Positions 1-7,941 of a stretch of DNA of 54,355 nt are shown here, piece by piece (the first letter of the stretch is position 1; each line of letters opens with the position of its first letter). Origin of the DNA: an uncultured Clostridia bacterium (lineage in GTDB: Bacteria; Bacillota; Clostridia; Christensenellales; UBA1242); assembly GCA_944383335.1 (NCBI GenBank), contig CALWPD010000004.1, positions 1 to 54,355 of the forward strand, written 5' to 3'. Made by a program: the position numbers and the translations under genes. Under the pieces are notes generated by a model that was given only the letters and a program-made list of their open reading frames with translations, did not search any database and was not told the origin of the DNA.

Positions 1-1185
1 TTAGGCTTATCTCTAGATGATGTAACAGTTGGAATGAAAGATTCTCCATTCAGTTACACAATAACCATCTCTCGTGGGGAACTTCCAGTAGACCTTACGG
101 GTATGACTTTCTCATTTGACGAACAAAACAAAACAGCCACCCTTACATCCTACACAGGCACTGCTTCAGAAGTAAGAATTCCATCAACTGTAGACCATAT
201 AGATTCCACAGTAATTAATGGAGATGAATACCGGGTTGTTGCTATAGGAGATGAGGCATTTGTATTTAATACAACCTTAACTAGTGTCAAAATACCTAGC
301 ACTGTAACGGATATAAAGTATGGGGCATTTGCTGCTTGTTATTATTTATCTTCTGTAGACTTTGGCACAAATTCACAACTAAAGACTATTGGAGAAGGTG
401 CGTTTAATACGTGTTTTCGATTAACAACAATTAATATACCAGCAGGTGTAACAAGTATAGGAAGGATTGCTTTTAGAGGTTGCGAAGGTTTGGGAGTAGT
501 TAGCTTTGGAGATAATTCACAATTAAAAACTATAGGAGAAGAAGCCTTTTATGAATGTGCAAGTTTGGCCACCTTCACCATACCTGATGGAGTAACAAGT
601 ATAGGAGATTCTACCTTTTATAGTTGCTCCAGTTTAACCACCATCACCATACCAGACAGTGTAACAAGTATAGGATCATCTGCCTTTGTTTGCTCCAATT
701 TAACCAGCATAACAGTTGATATAAACAATCAAAATTATAGTAGTGATGAATATGGTGTATTGTTCAATAAGAACAAAACAACACTTATTCGATATCCTGT
801 CGGCAACACACGTACATCATATTCCATACCAGACAGTGTAACAAGTATAGGAGCTTATGCCTTTACTGGTTGCGACAGTTTAACCACCATCACCATACCA
901 GAAAGCGTAACAACCATAGAAAATTCTGCCTTTAACATAGCTTCATCCTGTTCCTTTCAAACAGTTTACGTCAATGGACAGGACGTTGTAGATACACTTG
1001 TAAACTCGTACGGCAATGCTGACGCGGGACAAGCAGGTGGATTATTATATGGTTTTCGACCAGGTGGGAAGGTATACATAAAAAATGGACTCATTGTTCC
1101 ATATAATTTTGATAAATACTTTGAAAAACAACTTGAGCAAGAAACTGTCAATGGCGTTGTTTATGATGTCTATGTAAGAAAATAA
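1..1185 (+). CDS. BspA-like leucine-rich repeat surface protein, 5' end cut off by window edge
   Basis: The frame is open from base 1, so the ATG at 34 is probably internal and the gene begins outside the window; 394 residues are visible. From about residue 70 to 310 the protein is a series of LRR_5-type repeats of roughly 23 residues, with cores like TIPDSVTSIGSSAF and SLTTITIPESVTTI. These are typical of BspA-like proteins, known in other bacteria for host or matrix binding. A non-repeat tail follows (about 320-394) without LPXTG motif or membrane anchor, so the mode of surface attachment is not visible. The repeats are also similar at DNA level (a 25-bp identity at 631-655 and 877-901). 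A surface or secreted adhesin role is inferred from the family; its ligand is unknown. Confidence 0.85.
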   Translation, partial: LGLSLDDVTVGMKDSPFSYTITISRGELPVDLTGMTFSFDEQNKTATLTSYTGTASEVRIPSTVDHIDSTVINGDEYRVVAIGDEAFVFNTTLTSVKIPSTVTDIKYGAFAACYYLSSVDFGTNSQLKTIGEGAFNTCFRLTTINIPAGVTSIGRIAFRGCEGLGVVSFGDNSQLKTIGEEAFYECASLATFTIPDGVTSIGDSTFYSCSSLTTITIPDSVTSIGSSAFVCSNLTSITVDINNQNYSSDEYGVLFNKNKTTLIRYPVGNTRTSYSIPDSVTSIGAYAFTGCDSLTTITIPESVTTIENSAFNIASSCSFQTVYVNGQDVVDTLVNSYGNADAGQAGGLLYGFRPGGKVYIKNGLIVPYNFDKYFEKQLEQETVNGVVYDVYVRK

Positions 1186-1373
1186 AATTAATATAATATA
1201 TCAATAAGTGTTATAATTCATAAACATAAATTGGTCTTGAAAGGTTTTTAAAAAATAAAATAGTTATTGATGATTAGAAAAAGTAACAAACTTTTATAAA
1301 AACATTCATTTTATTACATATTTTTTGCGCATATTAAAAAATTTTTTACTCACAATAATGTCGGAGGTAAAAA

Positions 1374-1535
1374 ATGGACGTAAAAACATGGAGACCTGGT
1401 GAAGAAGCACCAGAAAGCGGAAATTATGCTTGTTATGATGACAATGGCAGATGTGGTGGAAGTGTTTATCTTGAGAAAGGTCAAAGATTTCCAGCAACAC
1501 AGCATAGTGGAAGTTACTATAAATCAGAAAATTAA
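1374..1535 (+). CDS. YjzC-like small protein (53 aa)
   Basis: This short ORF starts at an ATG preceded by a strong Shine-Dalgarno sequence (TCGGAGG, 5 bases upstream) and encodes 53 residues. The pattern WRPGEEAPESGNY near the N-terminus, followed by a valine/leucine strand, then KGQRFPAT and a tyrosine-rich end, matches the YjzC-like family of Bacillota, whose members are about 55-60 residues and of unknown function. There are two cysteines (C20, C27), not arranged as a zinc ribbon. It stands alone between the LRR gene and a PH-domain gene and is followed directly by an intrinsic terminator, which supports it as a real monocistronic gene. Function unknown. Confidence 0.7.
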   Translation: MDVKTWRPGEEAPESGNYACYDDNGRCGGSVYLEKGQRFPATQHSGSYYKSEN

Positions 1536-1542
1536 ATTTTGT

Positions 1543-1577
1543 AAAAATACCTATAAATTGTAGGTATTTTTATTTTT
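1543..1577 (+). terminator. Intrinsic terminator of the YjzC-like gene
   Basis: An inverted repeat (AAAATACCTA / TAGGTATTTT) with a short loop is followed by a T-rich run, directly after the stop codon at 1535. Confidence 0.8.
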
Positions 1578-1580
1578 TCC

Positions 1581-1609
1581 TTGTCATTAAAACTTGTTTA
1601 TGGCATACT
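1581..1609 (+). promoter_or_regulatory. Promoter for the PH-domain gene
   Basis: TTGTCA (1581-1586), a 17-bp spacer, and CATACT (1604-1609) preceded by TGG, i.e. an extended -10. The start codon follows about 17 bp downstream, with the GAGGTG ribosome site between. Confidence 0.6.
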
Positions 1610-1626
1610 CTTTTTAGAGGTGTAAT

Positions 1627-2271
1627 TTGGCAAAGTTTAATGAAAAAAATTTTCATCAAGAAAAGACAACAATATATTCTATTGACTCTTTACTTGGCAA
1701 AGATGAACAGGTGCTATTAAAAACAAAACCAAATAAAAAAGCATTTATTGTTTCTAAAATCCTATTTATGCTTCCTTTTGCAATGCTATGGATATTTTTT
1801 GATGGTTTTATGATATATATGATGGTTGTTAACGATGTGTTTAGCCATATTCCAGTTTTTATAAACATTTTTCTGGTAGTTTTCTTTCTAGTTCATTTGA
1901 CGCCATTTTGGATATGGCTAGCTAATACCTTAACTGCTTGGGCACAATATAGAAATATTGAATATGTTCTCACAAACAAGCGCATTATTATAAAAAGCGG
2001 TATGATTGTGGATATAAAAAACATTTATTATGTTGATGTTGAGTCGATAAATGTAAAAGTTGGAATTGTCGACAATATGTTTAAAGTTGGAGATATTTAC
2101 ATAAAGTGTAAACAAAGTACAGCTTTCATTATGGATGTTACACAGCCCTATGTTTTATCAAACAAAATTCAAGAAGTGGTAAATGATATAAAAACTGACA
2201 CATTGTATCCAAATGCTTTGAGACCAAAAAATAACGAAGGTTTTAATACCCAATATGTACGCAAAAAGTAA
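1627..2271 (+). CDS. Membrane protein with bacterial PH domain (bPH_2/YdbS-like)
   Basis: The 214-residue protein starts at TTG, chosen because AGAGGTG lies at a good distance and no better in-frame ATG exists. Two hydrophobic segments, about residues 40-62 and 74-96, form a membrane hairpin. They are followed by a bPH_2-type domain (about 110-175) containing the usual YVLTNKRIIIKSG strand and DIKNIYYVDVESINV. This topology (two membrane helices and a cytoplasmic PH fold) is shared by YdbS/YdbT-like proteins of Bacillota. Their exact role is not settled; some have been linked to resistance to antimicrobial compounds. It is transcribed alone from its own promoter. The C-terminal 35 residues are polar and not conserved in an obvious way. 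Confidence 0.75.
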   Translation: MAKFNEKNFHQEKTTIYSIDSLLGKDEQVLLKTKPNKKAFIVSKILFMLPFAMLWIFFDGFMIYMMVVNDVFSHIPVFINIFLVVFFLVHLTPFWIWLANTLTAWAQYRNIEYVLTNKRIIIKSGMIVDIKNIYYVDVESINVKVGIVDNMFKVGDIYIKCKQSTAFIMDVTQPYVLSNKIQEVVNDIKTDTLYPNALRPKNNEGFNTQYVRKK

Positions 2272-2385
2272 TGAGTAATGATAGTTTTCTTTCAAAATAA
2301 GAATACATAATATTTAAGCATATTGATTATTTTTACACTTTTGCCAGTGTGAAAATTGAGCAGTTTTACCCTAAAATTGTGCTAA

Positions 2386-2392
2386 TTCGACA
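2386..2392 (+). promoter_or_regulatory. Candidate Spo0A box upstream of Ig-like surface gene
   Basis: The sequence AATTCGACAAAA (core TTCGACA) is the reverse complement of the canonical 0A box (TGTCGAA within TTTTGTCGAATT). It lies about 84 bp upstream of the -35 of the next gene, so direct control is only a suggestion. Confidence 0.35.
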
Positions 2393-2475
2393 AAACTAGT
2401 CAACATATTTTTAAGGGTTATTCAAACAATAAAAGTGAACAAAAGGGGACAATGGCAAATTTTTTTGTTATTTCG

Positions 2476-2504
2476 TTGACAAAAAAAATGTTATAGTATA
2501 CACT
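2476..2504 (+). promoter_or_regulatory. Sigma-A-type promoter for Ig-like surface gene
   Basis: A perfect -35 TTGACA (2476-2481), 17-bp spacer, and -10 TACACT (2499-2504). It sits about 35 bp before the start codon at 2539, leaving room for a short leader with the AGGAG site. Confidence 0.75.
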
Positions 2505-2538
2505 CTATTTGTTTAATTTAAACTAGGAGTTTTAGTAT

Positions 2539-5500
2539 ATGAAAAAATCTATAAAAAAGGCCTGTTCAGTTGCATTGCTTTTAACTTCAACGGTGGCCCT
2601 TACTGGTGCAAATGCGCTTGTTGTTGACAGCATTACAAACAACACAAAATCTCAAGTATATGCAGAACCACAAACAGAGAGCGCGCTTACTATGCTTGAG
2701 TTATCCTCATATAAAGATACCGTATCTCTTGGTGAAGAGTACCCTATTCCAACGCCAACATTTAAAGTAAATGGTGTTAACCAGACGGAGTCCGCAACAA
2801 TAGAAAAAATTGTTACCGATTCAGTTGGAAGGCAAGTAGATATTGAGGGCGACTCTTTTGTGGTCAGCGGAATAGGCGAATACAAAATAACTTATAATGT
2901 CAAATATAACGATAAAACATATTCGACAAGTATCTCAATTTATTCAACCGTAAGCGAGAATTCTCTTGAAATTATTGAGAATACAAATCGTACTTTGCCG
3001 GGTGATGTTTATCAAAGTTTCACGGGGAATATTTATATCCCAAATGCAAAGGTTGTGTTTGCTGACGAAGATTTAGCTCAAGATTACAACATTGATATAA
3101 AGGTAACATCTCCAAGCCAAAAAGTTGTAAACTTTGATGCAGAAACAGGAGTTTTAGATACTAGCACCATAAAAGATGGCGATTTACTTGAAGCAGGTAC
3201 CTATAGCGTAACTTATACAGCCAAAACAACAGAAGGTGTATATCTTGACAGTGTAACCGAAGAGTTTACAATATTACCTGATGATGCTTTCAAAAGTAAG
3301 TATGGTAGTTTGGATTATAAACTTTCATTTGACTATTCGTCAACAGCGCCAACAACTGCAGATATAGGAGATGAGCTTGTTTTGCCACAAGTAACAGGTA
3401 GAATCGGTTCAGAAGAAACGCCTGTTTACTATACAATTCAAGCACTTGTATACATTAACGGAAAGACAGAGAATGTTACTAGTCAAACTATTTCAACCAA
3501 CGAAGATGGTAGATATGTCTTTACTGCTCAAAAGAAGTACACAATAGGTGGACAAGAGTACAACGTTACAAATGGAAGATATCAGTTCTATTATAATGTT
3601 ACAGATGCACTTGGTAAAAAGGCAGAAGAGACTGGTTTTACTATTGACGGCGTTAAAGATACACAAAAGCCAACAATAACAATAACAGATCCATATACAG
3701 TTGGAGAAACAGACGAAGTTAAAGATATGAGTTATAAACTTCAAAACAACTTTGAGCTCGGGCAGAACGTAGTTTTGAAGGCAGTTTATGCGGAAGATCT
3801 TGCTGACGATTTTTCGGACCTTACAATAGAAAGATATATCCGTAAGTCTGACCAATCTTCAAAAGAAGAAGATATTTATAACGATTCAGAGAGAACTGAG
3901 GAGAATGTATTCTCAAAAGATATTGTCTTTAATAAAACGGAAGTTTTTGACTTCGATGCTGATACAATGATAGATGCTGGAAAGCTTGAAAATGGAACAT
4001 ATACAGCATATTATCGTGTAACAGATAGTGCAAATAATACACAAACTATAAGTTATACTTTTGTTGTTGATAATACATTCAACTTTGAAAGTAAAACAAC
4101 AATAGAATTCCAAGATACTTTCCCAGTTTCAATAAATAGGGGTGATAAAGTTACATTCACACAACCTCTTGCATCAAATGATGATGATGAAAGGCTAGAA
4201 ACAAGAATATATTATAAATTTGACAATTCAGAAGCTGATGGCTGGGATGCTTGGACACTTCTTGAACCAAACGAAGATGGCAAGTATGTCGTACCAACAG
4301 ATGTTGAAGGTGCAAAGACATTGACAATTCGTGCAATGGCCATTTCAGATGCACTTACAACGAAACTTGAAACAGCAGTTGACTCTAGTGCAGATATAAC
4401 TAAATATACAGGTCTTAAATATGGTTTCCGAGAAGTTGAAATTACAATAAGAGATAACGAAGATAGTCAGGCTCCATATGATGTAACAGTTGAGCGGTGG
4501 ACAGAAGAAAGCTATTCTCAAAACAGTGATATTACAATTCCAACACTCACTGTTTCTGATGATCTAGTTGATTATGTAGATATTGATCTAAAAATTAATC
4601 ATATAAACGAAGATGGCACTATTGGGCAAGAATTCTATGCAGAAAATGCAGTGCTTATGACAACAGGGAGTACAAAAACATTCAGCGGTGCAACATTCTA
4701 TGCTAATCTTGCAGGAACTTATAATATCGTATATGAGATCACCGATGCAGCGAACAACAAGATTTGTGTTTATCAAAGTGTAGAAGTTGCAAAAAACGAC
4801 ATACAGACGGAACCACATTTTGGTAATCTTCCTGAAAGTTTAAATGGTGGAAAATTAGAGTTCGGCGAAACGCTCACACTTCCAATCCCAGAGCTTCCAG
4901 TTGGAGACTATGGTTATAATGTAAATGTTCGTGGTCCAGTTGGTAGTCAAATCAATAAAGAAACATTTACTCCAAAGAGAGAAGGCACTTACACAATCGT
5001 TTACACGCTTTACCATAATGAAAAATCAACTGAAACGCTTGATACAAAAGAATTCACGGTCGAGGTTAGCGATACAAAAGGCCCAGAAGTACGCGTTGAG
5101 TGGAATCTTGAACCATCCTATTCTGTGAGAGAACCCGTTTTGATTCCAGTATTTACCGCAAGCGATGTTTCAGGAATAAACTTGGAAGATTCAACAATAG
5201 TCATTTCATCCAAACTCAATTCATTTAGAAGAACTATATATGGTAACGAAATTGCAACTGAATTTGAGAAAGGTGAAGATGGTAGACTTTATGTCCCACT
5301 AAACTATAATGAAATTTACACTGTAACATACACAGTTTATGATAACTCAACTGCAAGAAATTCAACAGTTGTAACAAGAACAATTCGTGTTGGCGATCTT
5401 GTGGAACCAACAATCGTACTTCCAGACAATTTTGTTCCAACAAATGTCAAACTTGACACAACACTTGAATTTGATACAAAAGGTATTTCGGTTACAGATA

Positions 5501-5859
5501 CAAATGGCGAGGGTCAAACAGTAACTATTGATTCAGCCGACGTTGTTATAACAATCGAAGGACCAAATGGAGAACTAGAAAATCTTAATAAAGACGAGGA
5601 TGGAGTTATCAATGACGGTAGATTTAAATTCGATATTACTTCAGCAGGTGATTACACCGTTATCATAAGTGTGGAAGACGAAGCTGGCAATGAAGCAATA
5701 ATTCGAAGACCATTCACAGTCAATGAATCGACAGTTACTCCACTTTCTGATAATGAAATTATAACAATAGTTTTAATTTGTGTTGCAGTACTTGTGCTTG
5801 CTGGTGCAGTTGTATATGCAATCATCTCAAGTAAGAATACAAAAGCATATAAACAATAA
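2539..5859 (+). CDS. Large surface-anchored protein with tandem bacterial Ig-like domains
   Basis: The 1106-residue protein starts with a signal peptide (basic MKKSIKKA, hydrophobic core, probable cleavage after QVYA near residue 42). The rest is a chain of beta-rich modules with repeated endings such as DAAGNEAIIRRPFTV, TDSANNTQTISYTF and TDAANNKICVYQ, and linkers like DTQKPTITI or DTKGPEVRVEW, characteristic of bacterial Ig-like folds. A single transmembrane helix (about 1073-1096) and a short basic tail end the protein; there is no LPXTG sortase signal. A membrane-anchored rod-like protein reaching through the wall is the likely picture. It has its own promoter and terminator. Ligand or role cannot be read from the sequence. 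Confidence 0.8.
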   Translation: MKKSIKKACSVALLLTSTVALTGANALVVDSITNNTKSQVYAEPQTESALTMLELSSYKDTVSLGEEYPIPTPTFKVNGVNQTESATIEKIVTDSVGRQVDIEGDSFVVSGIGEYKITYNVKYNDKTYSTSISIYSTVSENSLEIIENTNRTLPGDVYQSFTGNIYIPNAKVVFADEDLAQDYNIDIKVTSPSQKVVNFDAETGVLDTSTIKDGDLLEAGTYSVTYTAKTTEGVYLDSVTEEFTILPDDAFKSKYGSLDYKLSFDYSSTAPTTADIGDELVLPQVTGRIGSEETPVYYTIQALVYINGKTENVTSQTISTNEDGRYVFTAQKKYTIGGQEYNVTNGRYQFYYNVTDALGKKAEETGFTIDGVKDTQKPTITITDPYTVGETDEVKDMSYKLQNNFELGQNVVLKAVYAEDLADDFSDLTIERYIRKSDQSSKEEDIYNDSERTEENVFSKDIVFNKTEVFDFDADTMIDAGKLENGTYTAYYRVTDSANNTQTISYTFVVDNTFNFESKTTIEFQDTFPVSINRGDKVTFTQPLASNDDDERLETRIYYKFDNSEADGWDAWTLLEPNEDGKYVVPTDVEGAKTLTIRAMAISDALTTKLETAVDSSADITKYTGLKYGFREVEITIRDNEDSQAPYDVTVERWTEESYSQNSDITIPTLTVSDDLVDYVDIDLKINHINEDGTIGQEFYAENAVLMTTGSTKTFSGATFYANLAGTYNIVYEITDAANNKICVYQSVEVAKNDIQTEPHFGNLPESLNGGKLEFGETLTLPIPELPVGDYGYNVNVRGPVGSQINKETFTPKREGTYTIVYTLYHNEKSTETLDTKEFTVEVSDTKGPEVRVEWNLEPSYSVREPVLIPVFTASDVSGINLEDSTIVISSKLNSFRRTIYGNEIATEFEKGEDGRLYVPLNYNEIYTVTYTVYDNSTARNSTVVTRTIRVGDLVEPTIVLPDNFVPTNVKLDTTLEFDTKGISVTDTNGEGQTVTIDSADVVITIEGPNGELENLNKDEDGVINDGRFKFDITSAGDYTVIISVEDEAGNEAIIRRPFTVNESTVTPLSDNEIITIVLICVAVLVLAGAVVYAIISSKNTKAYKQ

Positions 5860-5864
5860 GCTTA

Positions 5865-5904
5865 AAAAACATACGGTTTAAATAATATAGCCGTATGTTT
5901 TTAT
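5865..5904 (+). terminator. Intrinsic terminator after Ig-like surface gene
   Basis: Stem AAACATACGG / CCGTATGTTT followed by a T-rich stretch. The in-frame ATG at 5895 lies inside this hairpin and is therefore rejected as a start for the next gene. Confidence 0.85.
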
Positions 5905-5942
5905 TTACATTAATCATAATTTGTGATATATATTTTAATATG
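5904..5942 (+). promoter_or_regulatory. Leaderless-type promoter of TPR gene
   Basis: TTTACA (5904-5909), spacer of exactly 17 bp, TATATA (5927-5932), then 7 nt to the ATG at 5940. Transcription would start at or next to the start codon; no Shine-Dalgarno sequence is present. Confidence 0.55.
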
Positions 5943-7385
5943 AAAAAACTCTCCGATATTTACACAACACTTACTCAATCAGAAAAAGATTTTCCATTGT
6001 TTTTGGATTTATTAAATCAACCAACACCAACCGAAGATGATCTTTTTGCTATCATGGATATAGCTAAATTTGTAAAAGACAACTATATGTATCATGGTGG
6101 ACAACTTGAAGTTAAACTTTTGAATTTGGACAAGGAAATTTTTGCGTATATTGAGTCAAAGGTTAACATAAAAAACAGTAAGAGAGATTGGGATGGCATG
6201 CTATTTTACCTTGACAAGCTTGCCTACTATTTTCCTATTTCAAAAGATGTTTTAATTTTTGATGGGGTGGAAGATTTTACTCTATATAGTATGATTTTTC
6301 CTCAAAAACATATAAGGCTTTCATTTGGTATAGAACATTGGTATTTTCTAAAACGTGGCGTTGCATACAGACATAAAGAAGATTATAAAAATGCAATACA
6401 AAATTTTAATAATGCCATAAAATGTGCACCAATGTCTATGATCCCATATGAAGAACTTATTGGCACATATTTTGATAAAGATGATATAAATAGTGCAAAA
6501 ATAGTTTTAGATAAATATTATAAATTTGCAAGAACATCCTATCATTTGGGAGTTTTCTATTATTATACAGCATTATATTATTATAAAAAAAATAACTATT
6601 TTGTAGCATACATATGTATTTGGTATGCACTTAGGTTTGATTTGACTTTGGCAATGCGCAATTCTCTTGCAGAAAAATTGAGCGAAATAATGTCCAATGA
6701 GAGCTTGATTGTAGGTGCATTTGGAACAATAGAATATAAATCTTTAAATGCCAATAAAATCCCTGTTTGGTACTCTTTGGAAATACTAAATGCATCCATA
6801 GAAATGTACAAAGCGTGCATACTTTCGCCACTTGAAGAATTTAAGTCTCTTAAAAAAAGTTTGAGAAAAAAGCTTATACAATATAAACTGTCTGCATATG
6901 TTGAAAAAATAGAAACCAATGCTAACTCCAACAAATATATGTTTTTGTTTGACTTGCCAAGTTTATCACTTAAAGTGGATAAAAATTGGCAAATCATATA
7001 TGAAAATAATGAAACTGTAGATGGAGTAATGTTAGAACTTGAAAATGGACAGGATACTATGACTGTAATTATGCGTAAAAGCACAAGTCAGTTGGACATA
7101 CTTTATAATGAAGAGATGGAAAAAACAAAAAAATCTGGATGCAAAATAAAAAGTGAGCAACAAATAACAACTATAAACAAAACCAATCTTCGAATTGTCG
7201 ATCTTTACTTTGATTCTTCATTAAATATGAAGTTTATGTACTTAAAAATAGGTGAAATGTTCATAATTATATCTTTGGTTTCAAAGGATAATACCGGTGG
7301 AGAGAGAACTCTTCTGGAAGTGGCAAATTCAATAAAACAATACAATAATATCGAAAAAATAACTAAAATGGGGAAATTTTTGTAA
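5940..7385 (+). CDS. TPR-repeat protein of unknown function
   Basis: A 481-residue cytoplasmic protein with no signal peptide. The start at 5940 (MKKLSDIY) is preferred over the in-frame ATG at 5895, which lies in the upstream terminator hairpin. Around residues 130-230 the sequence has TPR-like helix pairs (YLKRGVAYRHKEDYKNAIQNFNNAI pattern broken here into its parts: RGVAYRHKEDYKNAI and FNNAIKCAP), followed by further degenerate repeats rich in tyrosine. The last 130 residues form a beta-rich region (LKVDKNWQIIYENNE, then TMTVIMRKS) that is not recognised. No enzyme motif is visible. It is monocistronic, with a leaderless-type promoter. A scaffold or regulatory role is only a guess from the TPR. 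Confidence 0.6.
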   Translation: MKKLSDIYTTLTQSEKDFPLFLDLLNQPTPTEDDLFAIMDIAKFVKDNYMYHGGQLEVKLLNLDKEIFAYIESKVNIKNSKRDWDGMLFYLDKLAYYFPISKDVLIFDGVEDFTLYSMIFPQKHIRLSFGIEHWYFLKRGVAYRHKEDYKNAIQNFNNAIKCAPMSMIPYEELIGTYFDKDDINSAKIVLDKYYKFARTSYHLGVFYYYTALYYYKKNNYFVAYICIWYALRFDLTLAMRNSLAEKLSEIMSNESLIVGAFGTIEYKSLNANKIPVWYSLEILNASIEMYKACILSPLEEFKSLKKSLRKKLIQYKLSAYVEKIETNANSNKYMFLFDLPSLSLKVDKNWQIIYENNETVDGVMLELENGQDTMTVIMRKSTSQLDILYNEEMEKTKKSGCKIKSEQQITTINKTNLRIVDLYFDSSLNMKFMYLKIGEMFIIISLVSKDNTGGERTLLEVANSIKQYNNIEKITKMGKFL

Positions 7386-7420
7386 GTAAAAAAATAGCCA
7401 TAAAATTGCTTGAAAATGGC

Positions 7421-7458
7421 TTGAAATAACTTCAAGATATGTTACAATAATCAATATG
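7421..7458 (+). promoter_or_regulatory. Leaderless-type promoter of shikimate-kinase-like/transketolase operon
   Basis: TTGAAA (7421-7426), 16-bp spacer, TACAAT (7443-7448), then 7 nt to the ATG at 7456. No Shine-Dalgarno sequence precedes the start. Confidence 0.6.
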
Positions 7459-7941
7459 GAAAATATTGTTATTTTGGGATTGGATTACGAATATAATATA
7501 AAAGTAGGCAAGACACTTTCTGATGATTTAGGTATGTTTTTTTTAGATTTTAAGGAGTATGTTGAATATAATTTGTTTTCTAGAAAAGATATGCTTGAAA
7601 AATGCGGAAAAGGCTATCTTGCACTGCAAGAGAGGAAATGCGTGGCAAGTGCTTCTGAATTTGAAAACACCGTAATTTGTATGCCTTATAGTTATTTTTG
7701 TAATGAAGATGCCCATAAATTATTTACATCGGCTTATAAAGTTTATTTGTATTTTTCAAAAAATAAACTAAAAAAACTTCCTGTTATAGAAGATACAATC
7801 ACAGTCGATTTGATTACCTTTTCTGATAGAGATGAAGATATAACGAAAGTATGCAACTTAAAAATATGCGTTGGAAATAAAAAAATAGCCACGATTTGTC
7901 GTGATATTTCAAAAAATGTAGAGGTTAAAAATGAACATTAA
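7456..7941 (+). CDS. Shikimate-kinase-like protein lacking the ATP- and substrate-binding residues (pseudoenzyme)
   Basis: The 161-residue protein follows the shikimate kinase fold order: a first strand MENIVILG, a P-loop position, the GMFFLDFKEYVE segment matching the family's D-x-D helix, a GKGYLALQE segment matching GE-x-x-FR-x-x-E, and ENTVICMPYS matching the strand before the GGG motif. Yet the residues that make the family work are gone. The P-loop reads GLDYEYNIKVGK, so the Lys is Asn14 and the following Ser is Ile15. The second Asp of D-x-D is Lys33, the shikimate-binding Arg is Ala56, and the GGG is absent. It overlaps the transketolase start by 11 bp, suggesting coupled expression. 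A regulatory or structural role is inferred; the homology is by eye. Confidence 0.6.
   Translation: MENIVILGLDYEYNIKVGKTLSDDLGMFFLDFKEYVEYNLFSRKDMLEKCGKGYLALQERKCVASASEFENTVICMPYSYFCNEDAHKLFTSAYKVYLYFSKNKLKKLPVIEDTITVDLITFSDRDEDITKVCNLKICVGNKKIATICRDISKNVEVKNEH

Noticed and set aside
2332-2356. Hairpin TTTACACT/AGTGTGAAA as terminator of the PH-domain gene
   Set aside because: The stem is imperfect and no T run follows on the plus strand, so it was not listed as a terminator.
3493-3855. 120-codon minus-strand frame within the Ig-like gene
   Set aside because: It is an antisense shadow of the Ig-like coding sequence with cysteine- and isoleucine-rich composition and no ribosome site.
5895-5939. 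N-terminal extension of the TPR protein from the ATG at 5895
   Set aside because: That ATG is in the 3' arm of the upstream terminator and before the -35/-10 boxes; the start at 5940 fits the promoter.
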